Notes under the pieces: generated by a model
What the model saw: only the letters and a program-made list of their open reading frames with translations
Told to the model about the DNA's origin: nothing
Databases searched by the model: none
Part shown: positions 23,610 through 35,613 of the stretch, piece by piece
Layout: every line of letters begins with the position of its first letter
How positions within the stretch are numbered: position 1 is the stretch's first letter
NCBI GenBank assembly: GCA_025449115.1
Contig: JAHLKC010000025.1
Span: forward strand, 248,001-312,000
DNA: 64,000 bases
DNA from: Chytridium lagenaria
Taxonomy: Eukaryota; Chytridiomycota; Chytridiomycetes; Chytridiales; Chytridiaceae
Reading direction: 5' to 3'
Program-made: the position numbers and the translations under genes

Positions 23610-26344
23610 TCATGACTTGAGAATGTGGAGAGTGCGTTTGAGATCGCTTTCGTCAACCTGGGTGGAAGGGTTGATAAGTTGATGCGCAGTTTTTGTTGGT
23701 TGAGAGACGACGGTAAAAAATGGAAAGGAAAAGGAAGTAAGTGAAGAGATCAGAAACAAGGATACCAAACAAGAAAAAGCAAAAGGGTGGGGGAGTTATA
23801 AAATGGATTTTACACCTCCCGTTGCCTAAACAAATAAAAAAGGGGAGCCCTAAAAAACTCCCTTCACTCCCCAAAACACTCGCTTGACACTCCCCGAAAA
23901 AAAAAAAAAAAAAAGGAAACAACAAAAAAGACTAAAGAAAAATCAAGAATCAAGAATCTGTCTTAGGCTCCACCCTCCCCGCCCACCAAAAAAATAAAAA
24001 TAAAAATAAAAAGGGAAAACAAAAAAAAAGAATAAAAATGTAGAGACACTCACCAACACATTCGCCGCCTGCACCGTACTCAAATACAACAAATTAATCC
24101 CCTCATTCACAAGCGGTTGCGACATGCTCCACACAATCCATACCGATCTAATCCATAATGCGTCAAATCAACCTGCACACATCGAAGGTTGGTGAGTTCG
24201 CTGGACGTGAAGAGGTGACGTTGCGGGAGGGATTGGAGGACAGACGAGTCGGCTACGAGGGAGATGCCTTCTTCCGTGACTGTGTACTGTGGAGTGTGAG
24301 TTTTTGGGGGGAAGGACGGGAAAAATGAGGTTAGGACAGATAGAGAGGAAAAATGGGCAACGAGCAAAATTAGAGAAGATAAATGGGTAACGAACAAGGG
24401 GTAGCGGGAGGAAGGTAGGGGAAGGACGGTAAGTAAAGAGGAAAAATGGGCAAAAAACACAAGGAAGCGGAGAAAGAGAAGGGGAAAACAGGTAAAAAAA
24501 AGGCGACGGTTTACTATCGTTTCAAAAGAGGAGACAAAGACCAAGAATAGGGGGCAAAAAAACCCCCCCCAAAAAAAAAACACTTACCGAAAAGAATCGA
24601 ACAGACTTTTTAACCGACGCATCCACCTCCCCATCCCCCTCACACCCATTCCACCTCTCCCCCGCCCGCCTCCACCCCCTCTCCTTCACCATCTCCGGAA
24701 AAAACATCACCTTCAAAAATCCCCATCCCCCAAACCTCCATCCCCTCCCGATCCAATCCCACAAGTCTCAGCGGCTCCGTCTCGAGTAACCGTTTATCCA
24801 GACGTCGCGCGTCGGCGAGGAGGTCGGGGGGTGGGGCGTGGTTGTTTTCGTCGGTGCGGAAGGAGAGCCAGGTGTCGGGGGGGAGGGGGAGGGAGCGGGG
24901 GGAGGGGTGGTGGTGGGGTGGGGAGGGGGTTGAGGGGTGGGGTGGGGGGGGGTTGAGGGGTGGAGGGTGGAGGGGTAGGGATGTTGGGAGAGGGATGGCG
25001 CAAAGGGGAGGGAGGTGGGGTGGTGAAGGGTTTGGGAATCGTCGGTAAAGGTAAAGTTGCGGGAACGGAGGGTGGATATGACGAGGGGGAGGCGTTTTCT
25101 TTCACCTAAAAATATAAATGTGTTAAAGATGGTAGATACGAATGATGAAGTAAAAGAAAGATGCTTTGAATCGACGCGTGGATGCAATGTGGATTGTGGG
25201 AGGTTATAGAAAAACAGGGTGTCCTTTTTCTCAACGTCAGGAAATCACCGGAGGAGACGGAGAATAAATCGAGAACAACACACACATGTAATGAGCCTTC
25301 AAAACTCCCCCAGAAACCAGTTCCTAACGTTCTCCCACCAACTCCCAACCCTAATTCAATATTCGTGATGGGCAAGTCCACACATACACCTGCGTCGTTC
25401 AGTTGGCTCCCCTTTAAACGATAAAAACACACCCTTGCCGCCCACTGCGTCGTCCAGTTATCCCCCCTTTAAAACTAACATCCCAACACAACGCGTCCCC
25501 ACTTTACAAAAAACTACCACAACTCCCTCGACAAAAAAACAACATAACCTTGCCGTCCACTCCGTCGTCCAATTGACCCCTTTAAAACTGATATCCCAAC
25601 AAAACGCGTCCCCGCCATATAAAACACAACCACAACTCCCTTACAAAAAAAAAAAGCCAAACCTTTCCGCCCCCCCCCCCCCCCACTTCAAAAAACACAA
25701 ATCACTAAAATAAACAAACCAAATGAACAAAAACTTACAAATATAAAATCCGTCAGATAAGTCGACAAATAAAAGATCGAAATCCCAGCCTGCGCCAACG
25801 GTGCCGAAAGATCATGAATCCGTTTTCCCGACGACTCTATTGTAAAAAAGGAAAGTGGCCCCAAGAAACATCAACGCCCAGGCCTTTTATACCAAAAAAG
25901 GAAAGCAACGGAGAAAAAAAGGGGGAAAAGGAAAGGCAACCAACAAAAAAAAAAACACAAATGCCTTTAAAAAAAAAACAGGAGGGGAAAAGAAAAGCAA
26001 CCCCCCCCAAAAAAAAAACGGACACCCCCCACCTACCTAACCCAAACTCACTATCAATCTGCAAAGCCCTAAACAAATCCTCCGACACCTCCAACCACTC
26101 CTCACTCGGAAAATCCTTCACAACGTCGGGTTCCGCAATAACAGAGATTTCATGCGCGTTCTCCGTGTACGAGAAAACGATGGTCTGTCAAACGTTTAAA
26201 CCTGGGGAAGCAGGGGGGGTGTGGTTACTTTGATAGGAAAACATGCTGACGATGCTGTGCATCATGGTTGGGAGATGGTGTTTGGGAAAGGTGATGAGGT
26301 GAGGGGGAAGGGAGGATGGAGATGAAGGATTGTTGGGTGGACAT
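23610..26344 (-). CDS. CASTOR/GATSL-like protein with tandem ACT-type domains
   Basis: Exons read from the minus strand: start MSTQQSFISILPSPS (26344); SYTENAHEISVIAEPDVVKD and FPSEEWLEVSEDLFRALQI (26160-26040); LSAPLAQAGISIFYLSTYLT DFIF (split at 25800-25735); KENRLPLVISTLRSRNFTF with a long Pro-rich linker (25100-24790); VDASVKKSVRFFS (about 24600); EEGISLVADSSVLQSLPQ; YGIVWSMSQPLVNEGINLLY with LSTVQAANVLV (24150-24054); and DESDLKRTLHILKS, stop at 23610. The two blocks PLAQAGISIFYLSTY and PLVNEGINLLYLST are the paired ACT-like ligand-binding motifs of the CASTOR arginine sensors of TORC1 (GATSL family). Introns range up to about 620 nt. Several frameshifts interrupt exons. Arginine sensing in this fungus is inference; another small ligand is possible. 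Confidence 0.72.
25380..25684. repeat. Intronic minisatellite (about 115-bp unit) and C homopolymer
   Basis: Inside an intron of the CASTOR-like gene a unit with GTCGTCCAGTT, CCCTTTAAAACT and CCCAACACAACGCGTCCCC recurs two to three times (about 25390, 25445, 25560). A further copy sits in the truncated duplicate near 17700-17760. It ends in a run of about 16 C at 25669-25684. Confidence 0.75.
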
Positions 26345-27700
26345 TTTGGGGGGTTGGGATGAGGGATGATGGGGGTTGAGGGTGGAAAGCCCTGGATGGA
26401 GGGATTGAGGCCCAAAAAAAATTGGGGTTTTTTTTTTTTTTTGGTGATGAGATTTGTTTTGGACTGACATCATTCTTTTTTATGGGTGTGGTTATGACGT
26501 ATGGTGAAGGTGTTGGTGTGGGGAGGTGGATGGTGGATGAATGGTGTGCGGTATGAAGGACGTGTGTGTGCGGTGGGGAAGGTAGGGTGGGTGGATGGTT
26601 TTTGGTGGATGATGTGTGGGTGCGATGAGGGTGTTAGTGTTGGGACGGTAGGGTGTGTAGTATAAAGTACATGTGCGGTGGGGAAGGTAGGGTGAGTGGG
26701 TGGATGACGTGTGGGTGCGGTTGGTGTGAAGAAGGTAGGGTTTACTGTATGAAGTACGTGCGGGTGCAGTGAGGGTGTTAGTGTTGGGACGGTAGGGTGT
26801 GGTATAAAGTACGTGTGTGCGGTGGGGAAAGTAGGGTCATGCGTGGATGTTTACTGGTGAGGATGCAATGAGAGTGTTGTAGTTGGGGTATAGGAGATGC
26901 ACGAGATGGAGGTATAGGTGTTTGATGAAGATGCTGGATGCACAATGTTCCCGCTAGAGAAAGCTGTAGTACCCTTCCGCGCTCATAACTGTAAGAGTAC
27001 TGGAAAGCAGCACGCCGACAACAGGGATGGCGTGCATGATGTTTGCTTTAAGACAGCTGTGATTCAAAGGTCGTCGTCTAGTCGCTTTACGGATGTGGAG
27101 ATGTGGGTGTGCGATTCGGGTTGGGGTTTTAGGGGTTGGGGAATAGGAGCATCTCCATCTTTTTCGTTTTTACGTTATGGTATCGTTTGAGATGAAGAAA
27201 CGAATGCTAAAGATATGTTTTTGGGGAAGTGTGAAATGGTGTAGTGGATGCGACGAGGAGATGAGCGCGTTTGTTGTATTTTTTTGGAGTTTAGCGTTGA
27301 TGTTATACTCTAATGGTTTTTTAAAGATGTTTCAACGTTTAAATTGCCCCCTAACGTGTATCTTTTTTATTTTTTTTCCAGCTTTCTTTTCACGGCTTCT
27401 TGTTTTACGTTGATGTTGAAACCTCGACCAATGTGGTTTTGAGTGGAAGGATTTTAGTTGTAGAATGTACGGGCAGAGAGTGGGATGATGACACAGGCTT
27501 TTATATATTGAAAAGGAGTGGATAATGGATGGAGTTGACGGTGGAAATGTTTGTGTTTGGGAGGAGGATGGGAGCATGGGGATTTTTTTTTTTGGAATGT
27601 ATCATCCATGGATGGAGTTGACGGTGGACATGTTTGACGACAAGGACGTGATCGATGTTTAGGGGACGATGGAGACTGAATGTTTTTTTTTAAAATGCAT
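26345..27700. other. Non-coding G-rich region upstream of the CASTOR-like gene
   Basis: The plus strand is strongly G/T-rich. It includes the minisatellite at 26545-26850. A pair of related segments, GATGGAGTTGACGGTGGA followed by (A/C)ATGTTTG, occurs at about 27531 and 27611. ORFs here are products of the skewed composition and are not called. Confidence 0.5.
26545..26850 (+). repeat. G-rich minisatellite
   Basis: Blocks GTGCGGTGGGGAAGGTAGGG, GGGTGTTAGTGTTGGGACGG and TATAAAGTACGTG recur in the same order about twice, with a diverged intermediate copy. The repeat of about 150 bp is rich in GGG runs on the plus strand. Confidence 0.7.
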
Positions 27701-30668
27701 ACCCGATTCATTTTAGAGAAACGAGCTTTAACGCATTGGTTGAGTGAAGGGTAGGTAGTGTATGAAAAGCAATTGAGGTAATCAAAAGTACAGCCAGATA
27801 AACTTTGTATACCATAAGCGTGGCTTCTGAAAAACCATGACTTTACAACCTTTTAGTAACATGGTTTACTGATGTGAATAATAAATGAAAACCTAGAGTT
27901 TAACGGATCAAAAAACCTAGATTCCGCATAGCATGCAAATGCGGTGGAATCCAAAATAATGAAAAATGAAACCTAAACAGAAAAACCATGTACGGATAAA
28001 ATGTGCGAAATGAGCAAGATTCAAATCCTCTAGAGATCAAGTAAAAAAAAAATAAAGGTTTGGAAAAGCCCTAACGAAATCATGGTTGAAAGCTTTTTTT
28101 TTTATTGTGGTTAAATTAATTAGACACTGTTTTGCTTTCCCCCCCGAACCCCACCTTACCCGATGGCTAAAAACCGTTATCTCAAGATCGATATTCCTTA
28201 AGAAAAAATATTAAGATTCGATCATCCATCCATCCAAGGCAATATTATAGATACGACCGGAATCGGATATGAAGATACAACCGGGGTGTTGACTTTTTTT
28301 TTTCTTTTTTTTTTTCTTACGTGTCAGTTTTACCGAGTGTGGTACAGAGTTTTATCCGCGATCTCCGATGGGGTTTATCCAGCAGAGATAAAGGGTTTTG
28401 TCCGATATCTCTTGTTTGCTGATATCACGAGGCCCATTATTCCATTCCATCATGATTATTGCATGGATAATGTAATCATTATGGTTATTAGTTTATTATT
28501 AATAATGGGTAATGATATGTCATGGTTTGTAGAATTAGTTATTGTACATACATAATGGTGAATGACAAGCTGATGTCATATGTCAGTGCTGTTTACTTAC
28601 AACTTTATTAGATACTTGCTACTATAAAATATAGAATGAATATAATAAGAATCTGAATAGGATACCTTGTCATAATAATAAAAGTACTTTGTGAATAAAT
28701 GATATAATAAGAATGTCGTCAGTGTTATGTATGAACAAAATTCATTTCATATGATGGAGTTGACAAATCATTAGACACAACAAATAGTTCCATCTAAAAA
28801 AAAAAGAAAACACTAGTCGATTTGTCATTGGATGGGCGGAGTTTGTTCATTATCATATGTCATCCATGTGCGGGCTTCATTCTCTATTCTGACAAATCCC
28901 ATCATATTATTAATAAATAATTTGAAATGAAAAATCCATCTTTTTTGTCTCTTTTTTTTAACCTTTTTTTTCAATCATTCAAATAACCCTTGGCCTTGCG
29001 CAGCCTATTAATAATAATAGAAGAAAAAAAAAGGCAAAGTTTTGTTTATGGCACTCGCCCCCGCAAGCCGGCGACAGGCGGCGGCCACGCCCTCCGAGGA
29101 TATTATATCATTATTAATTATATTTAAAGTGATGGATTTGTTTAATGGGTTATTACGGGTGAAGGTGAGGGGGGGTGGATTAATTATTCAGGATGATACG
29201 GGTGGACCAACGTTGCCCCCCCCCGTTCCGCCCTTCCCCACGCCTTCCATTGTAGTTGTTGTTGTTGTTGAGACAATATATTTTACGGTGTTGAGTTTGT
29301 ATTGTGGGTGGTGGCTGAGAGTTGATGTGGAAGTAAAAGGGAACTACTATGCCACCACCACCACCACCACCACCGATTGATTGTAAACGGGTAAATATAT
29401 TTTGTATGATGTTGTAAGAATGGCTACGAGGTGGATAGAGTGAATGTGGGTATCTGAAGGGTATCTCACCAGTCACCAGTCCATAGATGTAAAAAAAAGA
29501 TCCATGACATTGGCATCATGCATGGGATGTTATTAATGGATAATTTTAAATAAATACCATCAAGTTCAACAACTTCCACGTCACCCCTATATTATTTGGT
29601 GCGGGTGCCTTATTATTACTTACGCCTATATAGTCATGAATGTATTACCTATTATTAGTCAAAACAAAAGGGGAAGGGCGGGCCTTTATTTTATTAATAC
29701 ATGATGATAAATAAGATGTCATGGAGAAATACAAGTCATGGTTTGGTTGGAGAGAGCTGATTGGAGGGGGATATCTTTTATTATTATGATGAGGGGTATT
29801 TGCACCCTATTGTCAATGCATTTCTATTATTTATTTATTTTATTTATTTACTATGTACATATTCAATGAGTAATAATAAACTGCGCCCCAACTCTTGTTA
29901 ATAATAAATAAATAATATAATAATTTGATTTCATGGGAAGTTGCTTTGGAATGATGGAATGGATGGGTAAATGGAATTGCCCGCACCGCAGCCACCTAAC
30001 ACATATGTTTATTATTATACGGAAGTGGAAGCAAATGCAAGTCATACATACATCATTCATGATAATAGTAATATTTATTATTACCTACTTTCATGGGGGA
30101 AGGGGAAGGTAATAGAGTGTGAAGGAGGAGAGAGGAGGAAGAAGAGGAGGAAGAAGAGGAAGAGCAAGTCATATAGGGAATTAGCCGCCAAGTCTATATT
30201 ATTATTTAATTATATTTTATTTTGCCACCTCATCATTTATTAATAATTAATTAATTAGAATGTTGAATGGATGAATGAATGAATGAATGATGATATTTAA
30301 ATTGATAATAAGTAAATAAAAAAGAGTAAAAAAAAAAGAGTAAAAGCCAGCCAACCAACCAACCAACCAACCCCGAACCAAGAAATACTAACCAGGCAAA
30401 CAAGCAAATTCCATTAGAATTCTCAAAACTCATTAATTAATTACTTATTACTTTGCCAATACATATTCAATATTCAATTCCAGAATATAAATACGCCCAA
30501 AAGTCTGCACCTTTCCCCCGCCTTCTTCCTTGTTCCCTTCATTCATTCATCCATCAGCTCATTCATTCATCTAGTAGTGTCGCATCACTCCACTTCTCAC
30601 CACAACAACAACAACAACTTGCACTTCTCACACCCACCACCACGTCTTTAAATCGCATCAGCTCTCAA
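27701..30668. other. AT-rich gene desert with an internal GC island
   Basis: About 3 kb dominated by ATTATTAATAAT-type sequence, with no defensible gene. Two features stand out: a sharply GC-rich block at about 29049-29100 and a CCACCACCACC tract near 29353-29374. A TATA box at 30486 belongs to the following kinase gene. The ORF at 29042-29380 crosses GC block and AT flank with no consistent protein character. Confidence 0.5.
30486..30493 (+). promoter_or_regulatory. TATA-box-like element of the kinase gene
   Basis: TATAAATA lies 183 bases upstream of the first ATG at 30669, in a transition from AT-rich desert to a CA/TC-rich leader. Confidence 0.4.
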
Positions 30669-32487
30669 ATGCTCTCTTCTGCACAATCTGCTACAACTAC
30701 TACTGATAACCATCATCATCATCATAATAAGCTGTCTTGGAACAGCTTCTTGCCTTCAAACTTGTTGAAAAAGAAAAACATCAACAACAACAACACATCA
30801 ACTCCAGAGTTTCTGCTCGTAGCCCCTCCCCACATTCCCTCCGCCACTTACTGCTCATCCTCCTCCTCCTCCTCTTCCTCAAACAACAACAACAACAACA
30901 TACATGTCTAGAATGCTTTCTGCTGCTAGCGACGTCTCCACCTGCTCTACTCTTATTGGCAACCACTTGACACCACCCCACCTGCCTCCCCTCTCATGTC
31001 CAAGGGACATGCATCACTCCAACTCTCATCACCATCAATACACCAACTCTCTCTCCCCCGCCCTCTTTGACATGCCGTCACCACCACCCTTCAACTACGT
31101 CAAAGCTCGCAGAATCCCCTTCCTCCTCCATCATCACCAAGACGTCATGGAAGACTTGAAATCTGACGCCAACATGGACACGAACGAGCGTCGTGCTCGC
31201 GCGGCAGTTCGTTACGCTCTACGCAACTCTCGTCCTTTGGACCGGTACCGTATTGACGCTATTGTGGGATTCGCTCAATGGTGTTGTTCTCCGCGCTACA
31301 CCTCTCTACCACCACCATCACCACTTTGGTCAAGTCGCCATCAAGATCATTTACCGTTCGACCAACCCTCACGTTGGGAAACCAATGAAATCGCCTTGTT
31401 GGACCTCATGACAAAGTCGGCTCCTCACCCCAATGTTCTCTCTCACGTCCAGGATTGGGAGGACGCCAAAGCACTTTTACCTCATCACTCAACTCCACGG
31501 CGGCGGCAAACCTTCCTCTACCCCTTCATCGTCCACCCAAACCTCCCCTCTGCCTCACCCGTTCCCTCCCTCGCCTCCTTTGCCTCCCCAGCCTCCACCC
31601 TCGTTTCACGACATGGATGAAGACCTCCTTGACATGATGGACTCTCCCGTCATCCCTGAAGACCAAGATGACGACTCCAACGCCCCCCTCATCTTTTGGA
31701 ACCCGCGTCTCGCCCGTCGTGAACACCTCTCTGTCTCACCAGGCACAACAGACCTCTGGACCTGGTCCCTCCAAATGTCCCAACGCGCCTTCAACCCCTT
31801 CTTCCCCCGTTTCACCACCCCAGCCGTCACCTACCGTCTCAACCCCCCTCCACTCCCTCTCGCCCGCGGCATCTTTGCTCAAGTCGCATCCGGCGTCGCC
31901 CACCTCCACTCTATCGGTGTCAGCCACGGGGATCTCAAGGAAGAGAACATTCTCCTTGACGCCATCCACGTTGACACTGCATCCCGTCTCGACGACCACA
32001 TCTCCCTCAACCCTTCCGCCCTCACCGACCCTTCCATCGCCGCCTTTGTCGCCCCAACCGCCATGGTCTGTGATTTCGGCCACGCCGCAACAGGTCACAC
32101 TCACCGCGTCGTAGCCTACGGGACCCGTGAAATGACGCCTCCTGAACTCCTCCCCAACCTCCACGTCCGACCTCCACCCAACGACACCAATGCCATGAAA
32201 GCTGATGTTTTTGCGCTCGGGATGTGTCTTTATTCGCTGCTTCATGGACCTGGGTGTCTTCCTGTTGCTGTGCAGGAGACGGTGAGGCTTGGACGGGGTT
32301 GAGTGGGGGTGTTTACCCTGTTGGGAATGTGAGGGGGGATTTGACGGGGGATGCGAGGGAGGTGTTGGAGGGGATGTTGTGTGTGGATCCGGTGAAGAGG
32401 TGGAGTATGGAGAGGGTTGTGGGGCATAAGTGGGTGAGGGAGGTGGTGGAAGCGAGGAGGGTGATGGAGATGAAGGTGGTGGAATAA
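30669..32487 (+). CDS. Serine/threonine protein kinase with HGD-type catalytic loop
   Basis: The N-terminus is low complexity (His, Asn, Ser runs). From about 31240 a kinase domain follows: YRIDAIVGF, then NGVVLRAT (Gly-rich loop), GQVAIKIIY (ATP-binding Lys), ETNEIALLDLM (helix C), DAKHFYLITQL, a Pro/Asp-rich insertion (31500-31700), GVSHGDLKEENILL (catalytic loop with HGD for HRD), MVCDFGHAA (DFG), GTREMTPPELL and KADVFALGMCLYSLLHG, closing with MERVVGHKWVREV. The HGDLKEEN loop is common in fungal Ran1/Sks1-type kinases, but subfamily is not certain. Frame changes occur near 30900, 31270, 31375, 31470 and 32290. In the Gly loop, restoring one base on either side of CTCAA would recover the usual pattern, suggesting dropped bases. 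ATG 30904 is an alternative start. Confidence 0.75.
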
Positions 32488-33116
32488 TTCATTTCCTTGT
32501 TTTTTTAACACGTGTGTTTTGTTTGTTTGTATATTGGTTTTTTTTTGTGGATATCCGAACCATGTTTCTTTGAGTAATTTATCAAAAAAGATTTTATATT
32601 GTATAAAAGCCGTCATATCCTATTTTTTTTGCGTGTTTGATGTTGTGTTATTCTATTTTTGATGTGTCGTTGTTTTACATTGTGTTGTTCCTTTGTTGAA
32701 GCGTGGTTGTTCCTTGGTCATCACCATCGTTGAAGCGTGGTTTACGTAAGTCTTCTTCCTTGAAAGTAAACCACGCATCCCGTCGTTCGTGGTTTCCTTC
32801 CATGTAATTCCGTGACGTGTTCTACATCGTGTTCTTTACATCGTGTTCTTCCTCGTTCTTTTTTCTGACGTTCCGAAAAAAATAAAAGACTGTATTTTCG
32901 TCATGATGGAAACCGCATCACATTCAACCCCCACGATGGAAACCGCATCCCCCCAAAAACATACGCATACCATGTCTCCACGATCCCCCCAAAACCCTAA
33001 CTCCTTTTTTTGTCCCGCAAACATACCCCCATCGATCGGGTTTTGGGTTTTGTCCGGACGGGGGAGTCCGGGCCATTATTATTTTTGTATTTTTTTGCGG
33101 GTTTCGTGTTTTTTTG
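32488..33116. other. Intergenic region with short direct repeats
   Basis: T-rich 3' flank of the kinase gene. GATGGAAACCGCATC occurs twice (about 32904 and 32935), and GAAGCGTGGTT occurs twice (about 32699 and 32730). No gene seen. Confidence 0.5.
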
Positions 33117-33505
33117 GGCTCTGGTTTCATTCTTTTTCAGGTTGCTTGATGGTGTTTTTCGTATACACATCCGTTTGGATTTTTTGTGGATGATGTTTCC
33201 GTATGATGTTTTTTGGCTCTGGTTTCATTCTTTTTCAGGTTGCTTGGTGTTTTTTCTTATACACATCCGTTCGGATTTTTTGTGGATGATGTTTCCGTAT
33301 GATGTTTTTTGGCTCTGGTTTCATTCTTTTTCAGGTTGGTTGATGGTGTTTTTTCTTATACACATCCGTTTGAATTTTTTGTGGATGCTGTTTCTGTATG
33401 ATGTTTTTTGGCTCTGGTTTTATTCTTTTTCAGGTTGCTTGATGGTGTTTTTCGTATACACATCCGTTTGGATTTTTTGTGGATGCTGTTTCCGTATTAT
33501 GTTTT
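33117..33505. repeat. Tandem repeat, four copies of a 96-99 bp unit
   Basis: GGCTCTGGTTTCATTCTTTT (or a near match) starts at 33117, 33215, 33311 and 33410. Each unit continues with CAGGTTG, ACACATCCGTT and TTTTTTGTGGATG. The ORF across it is hydrophobic only because the repeat is T-rich. Confidence 0.92.
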
Positions 33506-33614
33506 TATTCTGTTTTTTTTTGCATATCCCCACATCCCCGCTCTTCAACATTGGGTTGGTGCAATTGAAGGGGTGGGGGTTATCAAGATGAAGTGTAGAC
33601 CATCAGTGCCGTTT

Positions 33615-35130
33615 TTTTTTGGTTAGCTTTTGCCTCTACTTTTGATCAAGAGCGGGTTCCCTTTTTGGACGATAGAAATCACGTTTTGATAAAGGGAGGT
33701 GTTGTGAACACGCTTGGGTAGTGACGTGAAAGGGAGGTGTTGTATATCGCTAAACGAATCATGAAAGTATGTAGACTCCAGGAATTGACGTTGATCATTG
33801 CGAAACTGTATGCGGTGAGGTATAAAAGGATTTGTGGTTTTGAAGTTGTGCTGTAGAGTCGAGAGGGAGGTCGTTTGAAGCAACGGGTCTTTCAGGTTTC
33901 TTGGTTTGTTTTTTTTAACGTAGGTGTAGCTTTCGTCTCTGCTTTTTGCTTCCTGTTTGCCAAGGAGAGCCGGTCCCTTTTTTTTGGATGATAGAAATCC
34001 ACTCGTTTGTTATCCGCGGTTAGAATGCATTGACGCCAAAACACGCTTGGTTTAGTGATGTGGATAAAGGGAGGTGTTGTATATTGCTAAACGAATCATG
34101 AAAGAATGTAGACTCCAGGAATTGACGTTGATCATTGCGAAACTGTATGCGGTGAGGTATAAAAGGATTTGTGGTTTTGAAGTTGTGCTGTAGAGTCGAG
34201 AGGGAGGTCGTTTGAAGCAACGGGTCTTTCAGGTTTCTTGGTTTGTTTTTTTTAACGTAGGTGTAGCTTTCGTCTCTGCTTTTTGCTTCCTGTTTGCCAA
34301 GGAGAGCCGGTCCCTTTTTTTTGGATGATAGAAATCCACTCGTTTGTTATCCGCGGTTAGAATGCATTGACGCAAAAACACGCTTGGTTTAGTGATGTGG
34401 ATAAAGGGAGGTGTTGTATATTGCTAAACGAATCATGAAAGAATGTAGACTCCAGGAATTGACGTTGATCATTGCGAAACTGTATGCGGTGAGGTATAAC
34501 ACGACTTGTTGTTTTGAAGTTGTGCTGCAGAGTCGAGAGGGAGGTCGTTTGAAGCAACGGGTATTTCAGGTTTCTTGGTTTTTTTTTTTTAACGTAGGTG
34601 TAGCTTTCTCTGCTTTTTTGCTCCCTTCCAAACAGAGCTGGTCCCTTTTTTTTGGACGATAGAAATCAACTCGTTTGTTATCCGCGGTTAGAATGCATTG
34701 ACGCAAAAACAGGCGTGGATGGTGACGTGAAAGGGAGGTGTTGTATATCGCTAAACGAATCATGAAAGTATGTAGACTCCAGGAATTGACGTTGATCGTT
34801 GCGAAACTGTATGCGGTGAGGTATAAAAGGATTTGTGGTTTTGAAGTTGTGCTGTAGAGTCGAGAGGGGGCGGTTTGGAACAATGAGTCTTTCAGTTTAC
34901 GTAAAGCAACGTTTTGTCTCTGATTTTTTGCTCCCTTCCAAAGAGAGCCGGTCCCTTTTTTTTGGACGATAGAAATCACGTTTTTATACGGGTAGAATGC
35001 ATTGACGCCAAACCAGGCTTGGGTAGTGACGTGGATAAAGGCAGCTGTTGTAGAGTAGTATCGACGAATACCACATGGGAATATATATAAACTCCAGGAA
35101 TTGACGTCGATCATTGCGAAACTGCAAAAG
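33615..35130. repeat. Tandem repeat, five copies of a 315-337 bp unit
   Basis: CCAGGAATTGACGT starts at 33778, 34115, 34452, 34779 and 35094, spacings 337, 337, 327 and 315. The second and third spacer units are nearly identical; the last is the most diverged. Units contain GAGGTATAAAAGG (TATA-like, altered in copy 3 and lost in copy 5) and GGTCCCTTTTTTTTGGA. The array lies just upstream of the secreted Cys-module gene. Confidence 0.93.
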
Positions 35131-35613
35131 TATATCAGTAAGGGGATTGAATTTAGTTCATGTAAATCCTCCCTTTTAGTTTTTTCTTTTATGGAGGTGC
35201 GTGCGGGAATGAAAATCTCTGCTTGCGGTATGGTGGAACTAATAAGGCAAAAAGGCATTCATTAATGAATGAATGAAATTGTCATTCATTCGTTAATGTA
35301 AATATTTTTTTCTGTTTGACAACCTGACAATCCCGTACATCCTCCCCAATGGGTCTCCCCTTCCCTCAATCCCCCCTGCCCTCTAAACCTCCATTATTCC
35401 ATATCCCCCCCACACAGGCATCTTCCTTTTTTCTTTCCCTCCAGAAACAGCATCTCTTAACAGCTCCCCCCGTTTCAGCCGTTGACAAACAACCTTCTTT
35501 TGCAGTAAAGAGAGAGGGAACTCGCCAACTCGCTGCAACATCACAGCAAAGGGTGTTCACATTCAACCAACCAACCCCCTTCCAACAGGGAAACAAAAAG
35601 AAACCCTACAGCA

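Noticed and set aside
28005..28035. tRNA B-box-like GATTCAAATCC
   Set aside because: No A box, acceptor stem or anticodon arm could be placed upstream.
29042..29380. 112-codon ORF starting in the GC island
   Set aside because: Crosses the GC island, AT-rich DNA and a CCA repeat with no consistent protein character.
33010..33591. ORF of 193 codons with strongly hydrophobic repeats
   Set aside because: It is the translation of the T-rich 97-bp tandem repeat; unit lengths are not all multiples of three.
21735..35130. CRISPR-like or LTR structure in the tandem arrays
   Set aside because: Units are long, contiguous and have no unique spacers; no reverse transcriptase, integrase or cas-like frames are seen.
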